Source: Gordionus sp. m RMFG-2023
Taxonomy: Eukaryota; Nematomorpha; Gordioida; Chordodea; Parachordodidae
Reading direction: 5' to 3'
DNA length: 64,000 nucleotides
Assembly (NCBI RefSeq): GCF_954871325.1
Contig: NC_088775.1
Coordinates: 9,525,561 to 9,589,560 of the forward strand
Both the position numbers and the translations under genes were made by a program. Shown here in pieces: positions 23,517-38,500 of the stretch. Within the stretch, counting starts at the first letter, position 1, and each line of letters opens with the position of its first letter. The notes beneath the pieces were generated by a model, which did not search any database, was not told where the DNA came from, and was given only the letters and a program-made list of their open reading frames with translations.

Positions 23517-26500
23517 TTATTTAAAAGGGATGATAGGAAGGACTTGATATTGAATGCCAGAAGAATAATTATAGGTATGAATTGGGTCTAGAGATTCTAT
23601 TTTATTATCGAACTTGAATAATTTAATGGAAGGAGCCGGGTAATAACCTTTCGAAACTGGATAAATAATCTTGTCCAAAGTAATTTCGGACCCGGACTCA
23701 GGTGATATCGTGAATATTTCTGGAATAAAAATGATTTTTTTAAAAAAATATTAAAATATTTATTTTAAAAAAATTAGAAATTTTTTGTAGGCTAAATACG
23801 CTTATAAATAGTTAGTTGGACTTTTTGTTTGTAAGTGACTAAATAAAATAAAGTGACGCCTATGAATTTTTATAATAAAATGATGGCGTATATATTAATG
23901 TTCTTATCCAATCAGGGGTCTAGTAATCTCATAAATAAATAAGACCTGGTCCACACCAGGCCTATGCAAATGATCATAGTCACCTTACCGATTTCTTTTT
24001 TTTTACTCTAAGCCCAGCTGTTTTATCAAAATTAGATCAAAGCTATAAAAAAAGGAAGAGAGTGTAGCCTTAAAAGAGAATAATAAAAAAAATATTTTTT
24101 TTAAAAAACCTGAATAATTGTGTGCACAACTATTGGGAATGTCAGGGGGGTATAATTTCCAAACGCAGGGATCGCAGACAACTTTGCATTTGAAGGTCAT
24201 TTTAGAAGTTTGATTATTTTCATTGATACGTTCGGGAAAAACGATATTCGTTAAATTAACGCGAAAAAGGCAAGGGAATCCTATATTTAGGCATTCTATA
24301 TCGCCTGAAATGTTAAGATGATCATCGTTACGTTTTGTAACAAATTCTTTATCGAAATGCTGATTCCCATCTCCTCTACCCCTCGATATCATGCTATGGC
24401 GGCATGGATCATCATTATCTCTCCAAGGTGATACAACTGTTTTGATAGTAAATATAGTGGTCAAGTTAGGCAAGGTGAAGGGGTAAACTAGCCTAGAATC
24501 GGGGGTTATCGAAGATAAAATCGGTTCATTATTGGTCAGATTGTAGTTAAAGCGAATGAACGCTTTGATGTATGACGAAGAAGGAATGGAAATTGCGGAG
24601 ATGGAAGGCAAAATGTCCAAGAGCCAAACAAAAGATGCGCTCTGGTTTTTGGTTATTACCTTTTTTATTTATTCATTTAAGTTGATCTCTAGTAAATTTA
24701 TCCAAAAAAAAATTATTTTCTGATTCTTATAGCAAAAATTACTAAGACACCTGATTTTAGGTAATATTAATGATCCTTTTTCATTTTCCGACCAACATTA
24801 AGATTCTATGTAAAATAACTATAAATAATAATCAATTATACCAAGGGTATTTTGGGTACGTTCAACGATTTCACGTTAACATTATTTAAAGGCAATTCCA
24901 ATTCGGGAGCCGATAAGATGAAGGTTGAATTTTCGGTTTTACATTTGACGAGTAACTGGATGTACTTTTTATTGAGACCGCTACTAGTGGCGGTTTGTTT
25001 GAGAGTGAAAGGGGGGAAGAATCTCAAATTTTGTATTATGGGCTCTTCGTCACACCACGGACCCGATATTTCTATCTAATATATGTATTATTTTTTTTAA
25101 AAAAGGTATAATAATTATTATTGTAGTGTAGATTCACATATTTCATAAAATTCAGAGATACACTTCAGGATAGGGCACGACAGACACCTTATTGGAGGTA
25201 ATTAAAAAAATCATTGATAAAGTTTCAAAAGTTAAAGAATCGAATTTTTTGATATTTTGGACACAGTCCTAAGCAAAAATCGGCAAACATAATACCATCA
25301 ATTCACAACTATAATCCACTTTCAAAATACTGTTAATATATATATATTTTTTGTAATCCAATAATATTGTGTTCCGTAAGGTAAATCCAAAATGTCGGAC
25401 AGTTTAAATATAAATAGCATATTATGTAATCACCCCCCCCCCCCCCGCCCCCCATAAAATTTGGTTACTTTATGATCATAATACGATAATCCTTCATTGT
25501 CCTGATCGGAAAATTTATCGTAAAAATAGGCCTTCATCTTGCAGCGCATTACTAGTATATGACGAGGTTCAATGGCTAAATCCAAATTAAGGGTTATCAG
25601 AGCATCTTTGCCTTGTGAGCCATTATCACTAGGAAACTAAATATAGTAATATAGAAGGAATTTAGAAAAATGGTATTTTTGTAAAAAAAAAGTGCGAGGG
25701 GTAAATATTTGAAAAAAAGTATTTTTTAAAAAAAATCGATGGATATTTTAATTTATTTTTCTATCAATAATCACGACGTAGTAGTAAGGATGACTTTATA
25801 TCATTTTCAATATTATAATTGAGAAAGGGCGAACCTTACAAAAGTTGCTGCTTCTTTTTTGGGGGGAGGGATTTTCTCCAGAACTTTCAGGGTTGAGCCA
25901 CTGGTTTAGAAGGGGGATGTAGAGAGCAATGTCCGAGTTAATCAAAGTAATTGAAGAAATAGGCATAAAAATTCTTATCGATAAGATATATGTAATATCT
26001 AAAAAAAATATTAAAAAATGACTTGGGGGTGTTAAAAAAAGGAATATAATAAATGTAAATATTTTAAGTTTTGCCGCAAATAGCCCGAATCTTCGGTAAA
26101 AGAATGATAGACCTCTGACGTAAAGAATAAATCAATATTAAATTTAGAGTTGGGTGGAAGTAGGTAATAATTTTTAATTAGGCTGATGTCCAAAATTCGC
26201 AAAAATTGAATGTTGCGATGATAATAGTTGGTAATAGCTTGATTTTTTTAAGCCCTTTAGGCCAATTTTTTAACGGGCTATAAAATGGGCTAACCGAGTT
26301 TTTAGTTGAAAATGAACATATCTGACTCAGGTTTTCTCTCTTGGAAATAAAGCTAACCTTCAAGTAGAGCAGAATCGTGAATCAATCCTCAGCGGATTTT
26401 CCTTTGCCACGCGCTAGATTGAGCCAAGTAGATCGATTTATAGTTATAAACCTATTAAAGGTATAGGGTTTTCGCGTAGAATTATATATTGGAAATATTA

Positions 26501-29500
26501 TTTTATTATTTGATACATTTACGATTGGTTTTAGTAGTTAGTCACGTGTTGCCTTTGTTTAAAGTATTATATAATTATAATTTAACTCACCTTTTAAGGC
26601 ATTATTATTAGCGTTTATTTTTATTTATATCAATTATATTATTTGTGTTATTTATATTATAGAGTTGCCATTATTTTTCATTGTATTTATTTTTTCACAT
26701 AGAAAGCAGTGGAAAAATGATTATTATTTTTCTTCTTTAAATAAAAATTGGAAAAATTTTAAAGGGGTCATTATGTCTATTTATTTTCTAAAAAAAGAGA
26801 AAAGTCTTAAAAGACTAAAAATTTTATAAAAAAAACCACTAACTTCAATTAAAAACTACGTTTGTATTACAATGGTGAATTGCAATATAGCTCACCTCCG
26901 AAGAGAGCAGAAATATATCTAGTACACCAATGTATTTTCTAATAAAATATATACGCATATCCCATCTCATATAAAAATCAATAAAAAAATATATATAAGT
27001 GATTAAAGTTTAATTTAGTTAATTCTTTTTGATTTCCCCCAAAAAAAATTTCCAGGTTTAAATCACAGTGGCATCATTAAGAAGAGGGCAAAACGTTCTC
27101 TTCAGTATTTTTCCAATTAAACGGGATTACTAAAATATTTTTTTATTTATAGTTTCCTTTAGAACTTCTAAGTAAATTGCTTAAAAAGATTTGATGAATA
27201 TTTTATCAAGGGTCTAAATAATGAGTTGGCGATTCATATATTTAAATGAGCATTAATACAAATCAGCTGGTGACGCCATTTTAGTTTCATCTTTCTTTCT
27301 TTCTTTAAAAATAAATTATATAAAAAAATAATAATAAATTCAAGTATTTTTCTTTTATTTATAAAAAAAAGTCTTATACGAGAAATCAAAATGGCGTGAT
27401 CAGCTAATTTAAATTCAAAGACGCTTGAAATGGCATTCTCTGTCTAGGTAAGTATTATATGTATGTAATTGATTAAAGGATATGATATGATATATAAAAA
27501 TATTATCAAACAAACCTTAATCATAAGCCCTTCCGATTTCACCAGGTTTATGCTTGTGTTTGAAGGAATGCAAAAATCCTTTGCCATAACTAATAAAACC
27601 CAATCTTCCTCTATTCCAGCCAGCGGCTTAGAGCCACGAAAAACTGACTCATAGGAAAGGGTCGTGCGTTTATCGTTAAAGTAGGTTTCTTCGTGTATGG
27701 AAACGTTCGCGGGACCGATAAGGGACAACAGTCTTTGATCGATATCTTTGAGCGAATAAAAGTATAAGTGCGGTCTTTTCAGATTGACAGAACAGCTGCA
27801 AGGATAAACTATTTTGCCTAGTTGGTGACAGTATTGGGATAGTTTTTGGGTGTAGTGGTAGGTTGAAGCCAGGACGAGAACGAGATCGGTAAAAATGTAC
27901 GTAAAATTGTTTTCCACCTGAAATATTGTGTAGATATACCAATTTTTTTTAAATAAAAACCCGGGTTGGGTCATATTTTACAAATCTGAATAAGACCAGT
28001 AACATTTTTTTTTTAAAAATTTATATTTCATTTATTCAAAACAATTTGATAATAATTATTGGTATTCAATATCAAAACAAATGCATCTAAAATTTATTTT
28101 TTTATAAAAAAAACTCTGCCAAGTGCCAACACGCCTTATCATTTTGAATAAAAACGTTCTAACAAGCTATAATACATATAAATTAGAAAGTACCGAAAAT
28201 TTGATTTCGTATTGATTAATCCCGTTAAACAATTCCATCTCAGTTTCCAAATAGTCGTTGCTATCTAAATCTTTGCTAGCGCTCAATGGATAGGAGTAAA
28301 TATTAGCCGATAATTCAGGGGTGTCGTTGTTAGATCGGTAGTAGGAAGGCGAGGCGGATAAGAGATCGTCTAAAATTTAAAAATTCAAATCAATATACAT
28401 AATAAAAATTAGTGATCTGGGAAGACCTAGCTCGAGGGCAGAATATCTGGGAAAACTTGTATAAAATATTTTATACGGGCCGAGCTACAAAATTATAAAA
28501 AAAAATTAGAATAATGCAAATTTATATTAAAAAAAATTCCTTCATAAAATAATGGGCGAGGTCGGTCTACTGATACAAAAAAAATTACGATCCAAATCGA
28601 GCCGAAACACTCAAGATATGCCGGGAATGAAAGGAGAGGATTGGCAACCAAATAAGATCGTATCAGAATGGCTTTTTAAGATTTTAACAGCGATTCCGGG
28701 AGGCATTAGGGGAATCATAATTATTAAAGGCTAATCGGGCTCAAATATTCCTCTTCTTTAATTAAAAAATTAAAATAATAGGAACTTAGGGCGCCAACTA
28801 TAAAAAAACAAACTTTTTTTAAACCTTTATTGTCGCATTTGAGTCCATGGAAATTGTTAGCGTTATCTGTAAGATTCAATTTCGTGTAAGCCATATTATT
28901 GCGTTTATGAATATCCCATAACGATCCACTAGCGGAAAGATAATTGGCAAATTAACATTAGTTAAATAATCATGCAAGTAAAAACTTATCATCATGCAAA
29001 AAAAAGTTTATATAAAACCTAACACTCTCTCCGGGAAAATAAATCTTTTCGGCAGAATCGTTGCGCATATCATTTGCCTTATTTGAAGCTGGTTCTTCGG
29101 TAGGGGACATAACGTCCCTCACCCTTTTATAATACAATCTCACTTTAAACCAAGGACGATAATCGTTATAGTTGTCATTAAATTCGATATCGCTCTTCGC
29201 ACCTTCTTGATAGTTTTCTACGTTTTCGTTATTCGGTTTACCAGGGGTTTCAGATATTTTACGATCCCCCTTCGAACCGGATTCCAAAGTGGGTAAATGC
29301 GAAATTAAACCGAATCGAAAAGATATGCCGATATGTTTGGTCGATTTTTCCGAACTTAGTACTCTGTCAATCCATGGTAATTGAATCCATTGTAGAATGG
29401 CAATGTGATCCATGAGGCATGAGATTTGTTGGATGCCATAATTGTGAACAGCTGTTACAAGATATGATTATTTTTTGTTTAAAAAATGGCACATTTTTAA

Positions 29501-32500
29501 TAATTAGAAATTTTTTTACTCATATTGAAATATTAATTGTTAAATTACATTTTATTTCTAAACCAATAACCATGGTTGGAAAAGTATCGCGAATATTTTA
29601 TATTAAATAAAAATACTTTTTTGTACTTGTAATTAGCATTTATCTAGATATTTGTATTCTTATTTTAAATACTGAAAATAAAAAGTTATCCTGTATTAAA
29701 TACGATTTCAAATAAATATATAAAATAAAAAAACTTTTAATTTTTTGTAAAAAAAATAATATCATAAATTAAAATTAGAAATTGAAAAAAATTCACAATT
29801 TATTTATTTGAGAGACAGTATTTGCACGGCCCGACCCGCGTTTTATATCATCAGGCCCTGCCCGGTTTATTTTGAAATAATTTTTTTCGGCCTTTCCGGA
29901 TTTTTTTAAAATATATTACATTTATTTTCAATTTTTATAGCTAATGATGATTTAAATATATATGACCTGGTATTTTTTAAAAAAAATAAATATAGGCTCG
30001 AGACCCTTGTATTTTTGAAAAAAAATTTTTTAGGCCCGGCCAGCCCCGGGCATATTAAAAAATCAAAATGCGGCCCTGCCCGGGCCTGCAGGTTACTATT
30101 TATTTAAATATAAATTTTGCGATTCAAATTGGAGATAAAATAAAAATCTTAGCTATTTCATTGCATTTTATTATAAATTAGCGATGTTCACCTGAAAGTG
30201 AAACTGAAATAAATATATTTTTTTTTCTGTGAAGGCTACTAAGTCCAGACGGCACGTTTCTTTTCAAAGCATTTTCCTGGGCATTTTTTTTTGGTATTCG
30301 TTTTTTAATTTCCAAATGATAATAATTTGTAGAATATTTTACTTTAAATTTTAAATCATGCAAAATAAAAAAAATTAATTCGACAAATAATTATCCCTCC
30401 TTTAAAAATATAAAGAAAATTGTTGAAAAGATGCCGAGGAAATCGATTTGAAAAAAAAGTTTAGTCTGGAAATGGCTTAATGATAGTCTTTTAAAATCTT
30501 ATATAAATACGTATAATTTTTAAAATTCTAAGCATATCTAACAACTAGTTGGCTCCAGAGATTTATAAAAAGGGACAACATTAATTTTTGTTCAATCTGC
30601 AATGAAGGAAGTGGCGGATCTTAAATACACTCCCTTCTAAAAGCAATATATAATTTTGACGAAACATGATTATATTACCCTGCAAAACCAAAGAAAACCA
30701 TTGAATTTATATCAAAGAAGAAATTGCATATGGATTCTGTCAAAAACTTTATTTAATTGGGAAATTCAAAAATCTAAGATGTTTTAAGAATAAAAAAATT
30801 ACCAGTAAAACACTATTTCAATAAAAGTAGCTGGATGACTATTTTAACCTTTGGAGAACATCTTAAAGGAATGAGAATCATAAATGGAGATGGGTAAGAT
30901 TATTGTGCTTGTAAGGTCTCTTCAAGCAAAATTTCTCCGGAAAAAGATACCATAAAAGGTAAAAAAAAAAATTAAAAACTTTCGTATGTCATTTCCTTCC
31001 ATACAAGTAATCAGTTTTCTCATGTTACCTGTTCTATAATTACATTTAAATTATCAAATAGCTACCATGTCGAAAGTTTGAATAAACGAGATAGTAATTG
31101 GAAAATACTACTATGATATTTTTCAATTCTATTTTAAATTTGTGGCAACCTAGCTATGTCATAAAACAAAAATTTTTTTTTTCTTTAGTGCTAAATTCCA
31201 TTCCTTAAAGATGTCATCCAAAGTTTGGAATAGTCATCCAACTGCTTTTATTGAAATAGTATCTTACTGATAAATTAATTCTTCAAATATCTTGGATTTT
31301 TAAATTTCCCAATCACATAAAGTTTTTTTTTGTCAGAACCATCTCCATTTCTTTTAAACAGAAATGCAGGTTTTTCTTTATCACGTAAAATACCTAATGG
31401 TCGAGTTCTAATAAATTCCATGCCTTCCTTTGGTAATGCATGGTAATATAACCTTTTTTCGTGAAAATTATATATATTGCTTCTAATAACCGCTAATAAG
31501 AGAAGGGAGTGTATTTTTCGCTCCTGGAATAGTAACATCCGCACTCACTTCCTTCATTAGATTATATGAAAATTTTATTTTGCCCTTTTCTAAATCTCTG
31601 GGGCCAACCGATTGTAAGGAATGCATTTTAAAAATTGTAGCTATTTATAATTTTTTTTTAGAACATATTCATTAAAAAAAAATGTTTTGCCGTAAATGTT
31701 GACCTTTTCTATCTGGATTGTGCCATTCACCAAAGGCAATTTTAGCTCCGCATCTGTTTAAACCAAACTAATAATATTGTCACTCATTTAAGAAAACTCG
31801 GTTTATTTGCAAGGCAGAAAGGACAACATTAAGCCGCCACTGCACTTAATTATAATTACTTATCAATGAAAATAAAAACAAATAAATTTATGGGACAAAA
31901 TTTTCACTACAGACGAAGAAACTATATTAAATTTAACGTTCATTTAAATAAATGATATTTTTAATATGATATGTACTTTACTCTAGAAACTCACTATATG
32001 GGAAAATTGAAGAGGAATTTAATTTAAAGAACAGATTCTGGACCCTAGGTTAGAAAGGATGTTAGATTAGGTGAATATGAAAAATAATCTAGTAACAGTG
32101 GATGGTATTTTTTTAAAAAAGTAACCTAAAATCTTATTAAAAGAATAATAAAATTTATGATTGCCCCAAGAAAAAAAACGGCAGAGGTTGAATTTGAGTT
32201 CTAGATCAGAGAAAATGTCTAAATATAACACATTGGATATTCAAGCTCTTGATAGCACTGATCCCATCGCCCTCCCTCGAGTTTTTCAAATTGGTAATTC
32301 CAATGATGATGAGGATAATGCCACTCATATTGGGATATTAAAATAAATGCCCCAAAAGGTGGCACAGTTTATAATAATGCTCGAATATCTGGAGCTAATA
32401 AAAATCTAATTAATAATGTTTTAAAAAGAATTGAAAAAGCATCAAATTTTAAACTATAAATCGGATCTTGTAGAGGAACTATCAATTTTTGAAAATTTAA

Positions 32501-35500
32501 AGAAACCCCTTAATTTATTTCTATCTTTGCAAAATTTGGACTACCACCATGAGTACAACACATTGTTTTTAAACACCGTAACTTTTCTATTTTAATAACG
32601 ATAAGATAATTCAAATTTAAAGGTTCCTATATCCAAATAAAAATGGAAATACTAATAAAAAAAATATATAAAATCTCAGAATTTATTGACTAAATAGAAA
32701 ACTGATTATTTTAACGTTAAATAGATCATAATTTATTTTTTATCACTTAATAACGTTATATAAAAAAAATTCTTTAGCTCAAAATTTCAATCGTAAATCA
32801 GAGAATTAGAAAAAAATGTTGGTTAAACCAAAAATAATCCCAAATTTTGCATGAATTTAATTTAGTCAAAAAAAAATAAAATATTTTATTAGGGATTAAC
32901 CGACACCGATCTAAAATTTCCCGATCCGATCCGATAAAATGGCGTCTAAATATTTTTATAAATAAAAATTCCGCCATATTGTTATTTTTTTGCGCATTTT
33001 ATTTATAAAAGTGTGCGAATATCTCTCTTGATCGTCATTATCTAGCAACACCTGCCACAAATATCTCATCAAAATTTATTTTTAGTGAAGCTGATGATAA
33101 TGACAGTCTCCAACGATGCATGTTGACCACTGCTAGACTAGAAATTTTGGTTTTTTGAAAAGAAATCTTCGATATATTAATTTTAATTATCATTTGAACA
33201 TTTATTTTAAATTTCATAATATATTTTGTTATTACTTATTATTTAAATAGATTAATGATATTATATAAATAAAGTGATTTATCAATAAAAATTTTTATAT
33301 AATACTTTTAGATTCATGAATATAAACTATAACTGAAAGTCATAATATATTTAAATGACTTATATTATATGATATAGTTAAATTATAGATGTTAACTATT
33401 AAAATTTATATGAGATGAGTAGTGTATTATGCATTAAAAATTAACGATTGTTTACAGAATACAAAATAAGATATAATATCGGATCGGTAATCGGCCGATA
33501 TCAATTTAATATAGGATCGACCTCCAAAAAGTGGTATCGGCACGCCCATAATTTTTAAATGTTTTTATAATTATTTTTAAAGTGAGGGGTAGTTTATAAC
33601 TCCACGAAAAGGTAAGGGTAAAATGATCGGAATTCTTTTTCAAAAAATATAAACCTGTTTTTTCGTCGGCTTTTGATTCATTTTTAAAACAATCTCCGAA
33701 AATTTGTTCGTTGTTGTTGCTATTTTTATTATAGATGATTGAAATGGCGTTAGCATAATAAAATTTCCTTTCATTCATAGTCAAGATCGGGTTGCCATCA
33801 AAATATTTTTCGGAACAACAAGCGAGCGTAAGCAAAATGTAAACGCATTTGTCAACTTTGACCTTTTGAATACCAATATTTGGGGTAGCTTAGTTTTAAT
33901 TTTTATGAAATTAATATATGATTAATCTATAAAAAAAATGACTAGCTTCCTCCAAGAAAAATAATTCCTTAGCAAGCAACCTGGAAAAAATTTTGAGTTA
34001 AACTGAAACGAGAACGGAACGAAAATCAAAATATTTAGGGAAATGAATTATTGTTAATGCAGTAATGGATGTTTCGACCTATTTCATTTTTTAATAAATA
34101 ATTTTTCTTTCAACCCACCCCTGCCTTTTTCCAAATCCAAACCCCAAAATCAATTGCTCCCCCTTCTACAAAAATGTTGTCATAACTGAAAGTTAAAACC
34201 CCGTTGAACTAAATCAACAACCTTTTCAAGCCATCGGGTTCAACTTTCACGAGAACCCTCTACCATCCCACCTTCCTTTTTTAAATTCATTATATATATA
34301 TATACCAGGTCCTCTTCTCATTGGTCATCCGGGTAGTACATCATAATCATCATAATTCGTAGCCAAATATTCATTCTCTCTTTTATTTGCATCTCTAAGT
34401 CTCAAATCATATTCTGGGCTCCCTTATATTTACTCCAAATATTTGATTCTGTACAACAGGCTAGGAATGTTAAAAATTGACTAACCCTCTTTTTCTACGC
34501 TCACTAAACCCTACAAACTTATGTATGTAAAGCTGATAAGATAGATTTAAAGCGGCAGTGAAAAATAAAAACGCTAATCAAGATAATATGACGACACGAT
34601 TTAACAGCTGAGAGATTTTTAATTTATTTTTAAGGAGATTGTATAGAATCAAAAATAAATCAATATTAATAAAGAAAAAATTGATATCATGATCATAAAA
34701 CAGATATTTGCATGGGAATGTAGATTATCAAACTTATAATAATTTCTTTTCAGATTTAGAGGGAATTTTTAAAAAAAATCTAATTAATAAAAACAATATA
34801 ATTTTTGGGACAGATGATGAAAAAGCTCTACATACCTCCATAAAACAAAATTTTCCGAATTCTGTGCAATTATTATGCACAAGACATATAAAAGAAAATA
34901 TTAAAAATTATTTGAGAGATAAAGAGGGGATTCCCGAAGTAATATATAATAAAATAATATTTTTAATTTTTGGTAACAATGGCTTGATATTTTCCAATTC
35001 TGATGAGATTTTTTTTGATAAACTTAATAATTTACGAAAATTTTGCGAAAATAATCACTACTATTTTTTTATAGAATATATTAACATTTATTTAGAAAGA
35101 ATTTGTACAATCATGTGTTTATCCCAATAATAAATAAAATTATAAGTGATTTATGGACTAACAACAATTGTGAGTCCATGAATCATGTATTTAAAAGTTA
35201 TACAAATTGGCAATCAAGTAATTTAATTAATTTAATTGATATAATATATAATAAAGTACAAATACAAGAAAAAGATCTCGAAAGAGCTTTGATAGGAAAA
35301 GGAGAATATTATTTGGCTGAGGGGTATAAGTCATTTCAGATAGATTTATCAATTTGGGAGAAATTTAGTAAGGAAGATAAAAAAAAACAGCTATTAAGTC
35401 ATGAAGGAATGGTACACATCTCGCTATGAATTCAGATCTAGATTTAATTTTTTTAAAAATATTTTCGACCACATTTGGTTCATACATACAATATGGTTAA

Positions 35501-38500
35501 GTCCAAATTTGATTTTTATTTCATAAACGATAATTTTATTAAGATCAGAATTTGGTAAAAAAAATTTTATAAATGGTTCTGGTTTTCTAAAATGTTTTTT
35601 AAAAAAACTAGTTTTTAATTTGGCGGGGTTTCGATAGATTTCAGGTTCCGGGTTTATAAACTCTATTTTAAAAGTAATAAGCAAAAATTCAAAATATTTC
35701 TAAAGAGTAAACAACACCCTGCCGTTTCACTGAATCACGCAAAATTTTTCAAAACAATACGTAAAACCTGTCTAATTTGGGCACCACTACAGGAACCAAG
35801 ATTTTCTGCCCAACTCAGATAGTTGCCAATTTATCAAGTACTTTTTACTTTCTATAGTTAATAGGAATTTGACTAGGCGACTCAAAATTTTAAATTAAGG
35901 AGTTGCCAAAATTAGACAAATTTTATTGTACATATATTGCACTAGTGTTAGAATCGATTCTATTAAATATTGTAACATATTTTTCCGTTAAATTTTTTAG
36001 TTCTTAATTCAAGTAATATATATTGTCTCTGTTATTGTTTATATATGTGGCTTCTGTTCTTAATATTGCTTCTTTCAGTAATAATTTTTGAATTCTTTTA
36101 TTCAATTTATCCCTATAAGCGATGGTCCATCAGATTTTACTATAATCAATGGTCGATATTTTACAGTTTCTTTAATTTTATATCTAAGCTGCCTCGATTA
36201 TTCCTTCATATGTTTTTAATTTTGTAAAATCGACTCAGCAAAGTTATTTTGTTCCATGTGCTTAATGAGATGATTAATATTTATCTTTCTAGCCTACTTA
36301 AGCTGATTTTAAATTTTTCTTAAGAAGACTCAATCTCCATTGTATCCAGTATCGAGGTGAGGTGGCAAACTTTCTCAATGTCCTGTCTGGATTTTCCACA
36401 GACGCCTCTCGGTGTTACCAAGCACCGAACTATTTATTCGCGTTAATTTACACATAAGCTGATCGTCGGGATTCATTTTTATCCTTTTGTAACTTTACGA
36501 TCGCAGCTATTTAATGAGCATGTGGCACACGAGCCAGCCTGAACTTAACTTAAATTAAGATATCCGTAATTAATGGATTTTATGGATATGAACTAGGGTC
36601 TTGATCGATTCAAGCAAGTATAAAGGGTAGAAAAATAAACAAGATCCCGGACACCGAAGAATCGGTATCAATCATCTCATAAAGTACAAGGAACAAAATA
36701 AACCTGCTAAGACGATAATTCGTACAAAATTAAAAACATATGAAGGAAATGAAATCGCTATCATAAGGCAGCGTAGATGTAAAAATAAAATAAACTGTAA
36801 AATATCTACCCTTTAATCTAATGGATCATCGATTATTGGGATAAATTGGATAAAAAAATTATTATAGAAAGAAGCGATGAAGGGACAGAAGACACATACA
36901 ATATAAACAATAAAAGAGGCAATATATATTACATAGAAAATTAAAAGATTTATCGAAAAATACGTTATAATATTTAATAGGTTTCAGGTACTGATTCTCT
37001 AAAAATTTCTAAATATGATTTCCATTTCAGATATCTATAAATTCGTATCACGTCAATACTGCGAAAATCCGCGAAAAGATATTATAGCGAATGCATTATC
37101 GTGAATACATCATAGCGAAAACAGTATCGCGAATGCGTTATAGCGAATGCATTACCGCGAAAACATTATCGCGAATGCATTACAGCAAATGTATTACTGC
37201 GAATACATTGCATCGAATGCATTATCGCATATGCATCATAGAGAATGTATTAGCGCAAATGCATTACCGCGAAATTATTATCGCGCATGCATTATAGCGA
37301 ATGCATAATAGTGAATGCATTAAGTATTAAAATTCTTTGCTACTTATCCACTTACTTTATAATAAGCAGTTCATCGTTAATATTTTTATTATTAAAATAT
37401 ATCGGAACCATAAATTTGTTACCTTTTGGAAGTTCCTGGCCGATAATATTTTTCCACCAGATCTCTTTTTCTCTAAGGAAATTGTAAAAAGTGGAATCAT
37501 AAATGATGAGTTTGCTCCATCTTGTTTAATTAATTTTAATATCCGTCTATGCTTGATTTTAAAACTTTTGCTTTAAATCTTTCTATAAAACCAGTCTAGA
37601 AGAATGTACATTTAAAAAAATATGAAAGCATATGAAATGTAAAAAAGAGATATTTTTCACTTTTTGATTTTTTAGGGTTGTACATCTACTCCCTGAAATA
37701 AACAACATTGTTAACAGAAATTGCACTCACAAAGTAAATATTTTATACCATAAACTCATCTCAGAACAAAACGATGATAGTAATGCACAACCACTATTAT
37801 CGCCACTCTAATAAAATTTATGACATTCGCCAGATTAATAAAATATAGCAGACAAACTGAAATGGAAATATACTACAATTTGTTTGAGAAATAGCTAAGT
37901 TATTTTTAATAATATATGAAGCATGTTTAATTCATTCAATTTTCTATACACATTTTTATACATTTTTTACTTTAATCGCATAACTAGTAAAAAGACTCGT
38001 CAGGAATCAAGAACCTAACAAGAATCAATTAAGGAAATCATTTTTATAATATTTCTCCCAATGCCACAATAGTTGCAATTTCATCATTAGAGATTACATG
38101 AATTAAATATAATAAATTCGCTTTAATATTTTCGCGATCATTCATTCACTATAATGCATTTGCGGTAAAGCTTTTGCTGCAATGCATTCAAGATAATGTA
38201 TTCCGATAATGCGTTCGTGGTAATACATTCGCGATAATTCATTCGTTGTAATGTAATCGCTATAATACATTTGCTATAACACTTTCGTCGTATTACATTC
38301 GCTATAATATTTTCGCTGTATTATATTCGCTATAATGCATTCGCGATGTTATATTCACGATAATGCATTCGCGGTAATACATTCGCTATAATATTATTTC
38401 TTGGTAATCAACTTTCGCTAAAAAAATTTCTCGGTATTGACATGTAACAAAATAAATTATTGAAGAGGACTTCAAATTTCGGTTCCTAGGATTCCAAACT

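Noticed and set aside
24852-25079. Plus-strand frame opposite a TRAPPC10 exon
   Set aside because: It is the antisense shadow of the phase-matched exon 25075-24842.
27676-27942. Minus-strand frame with Ser/Arg-rich peptide
   Set aside because: It is an overlapping out-of-frame shadow of the TRAPPC10 exon at 27920-27530.
36045-36227. Hydrophobic plus-strand frame
   Set aside because: The opposite strand carries the Ty3-like motif; this frame is its shadow.
37091-37297. Open frame with repeated MHYRECI-like words
   Set aside because: It is a by-product of the 14 bp repeat array of the foldback element, since 14 bp iterations read through all frames in turn.
37084-37321. CRISPR-like array
   Set aside because: The units are contiguous and degenerate with no unique spacers, and the host is eukaryotic.
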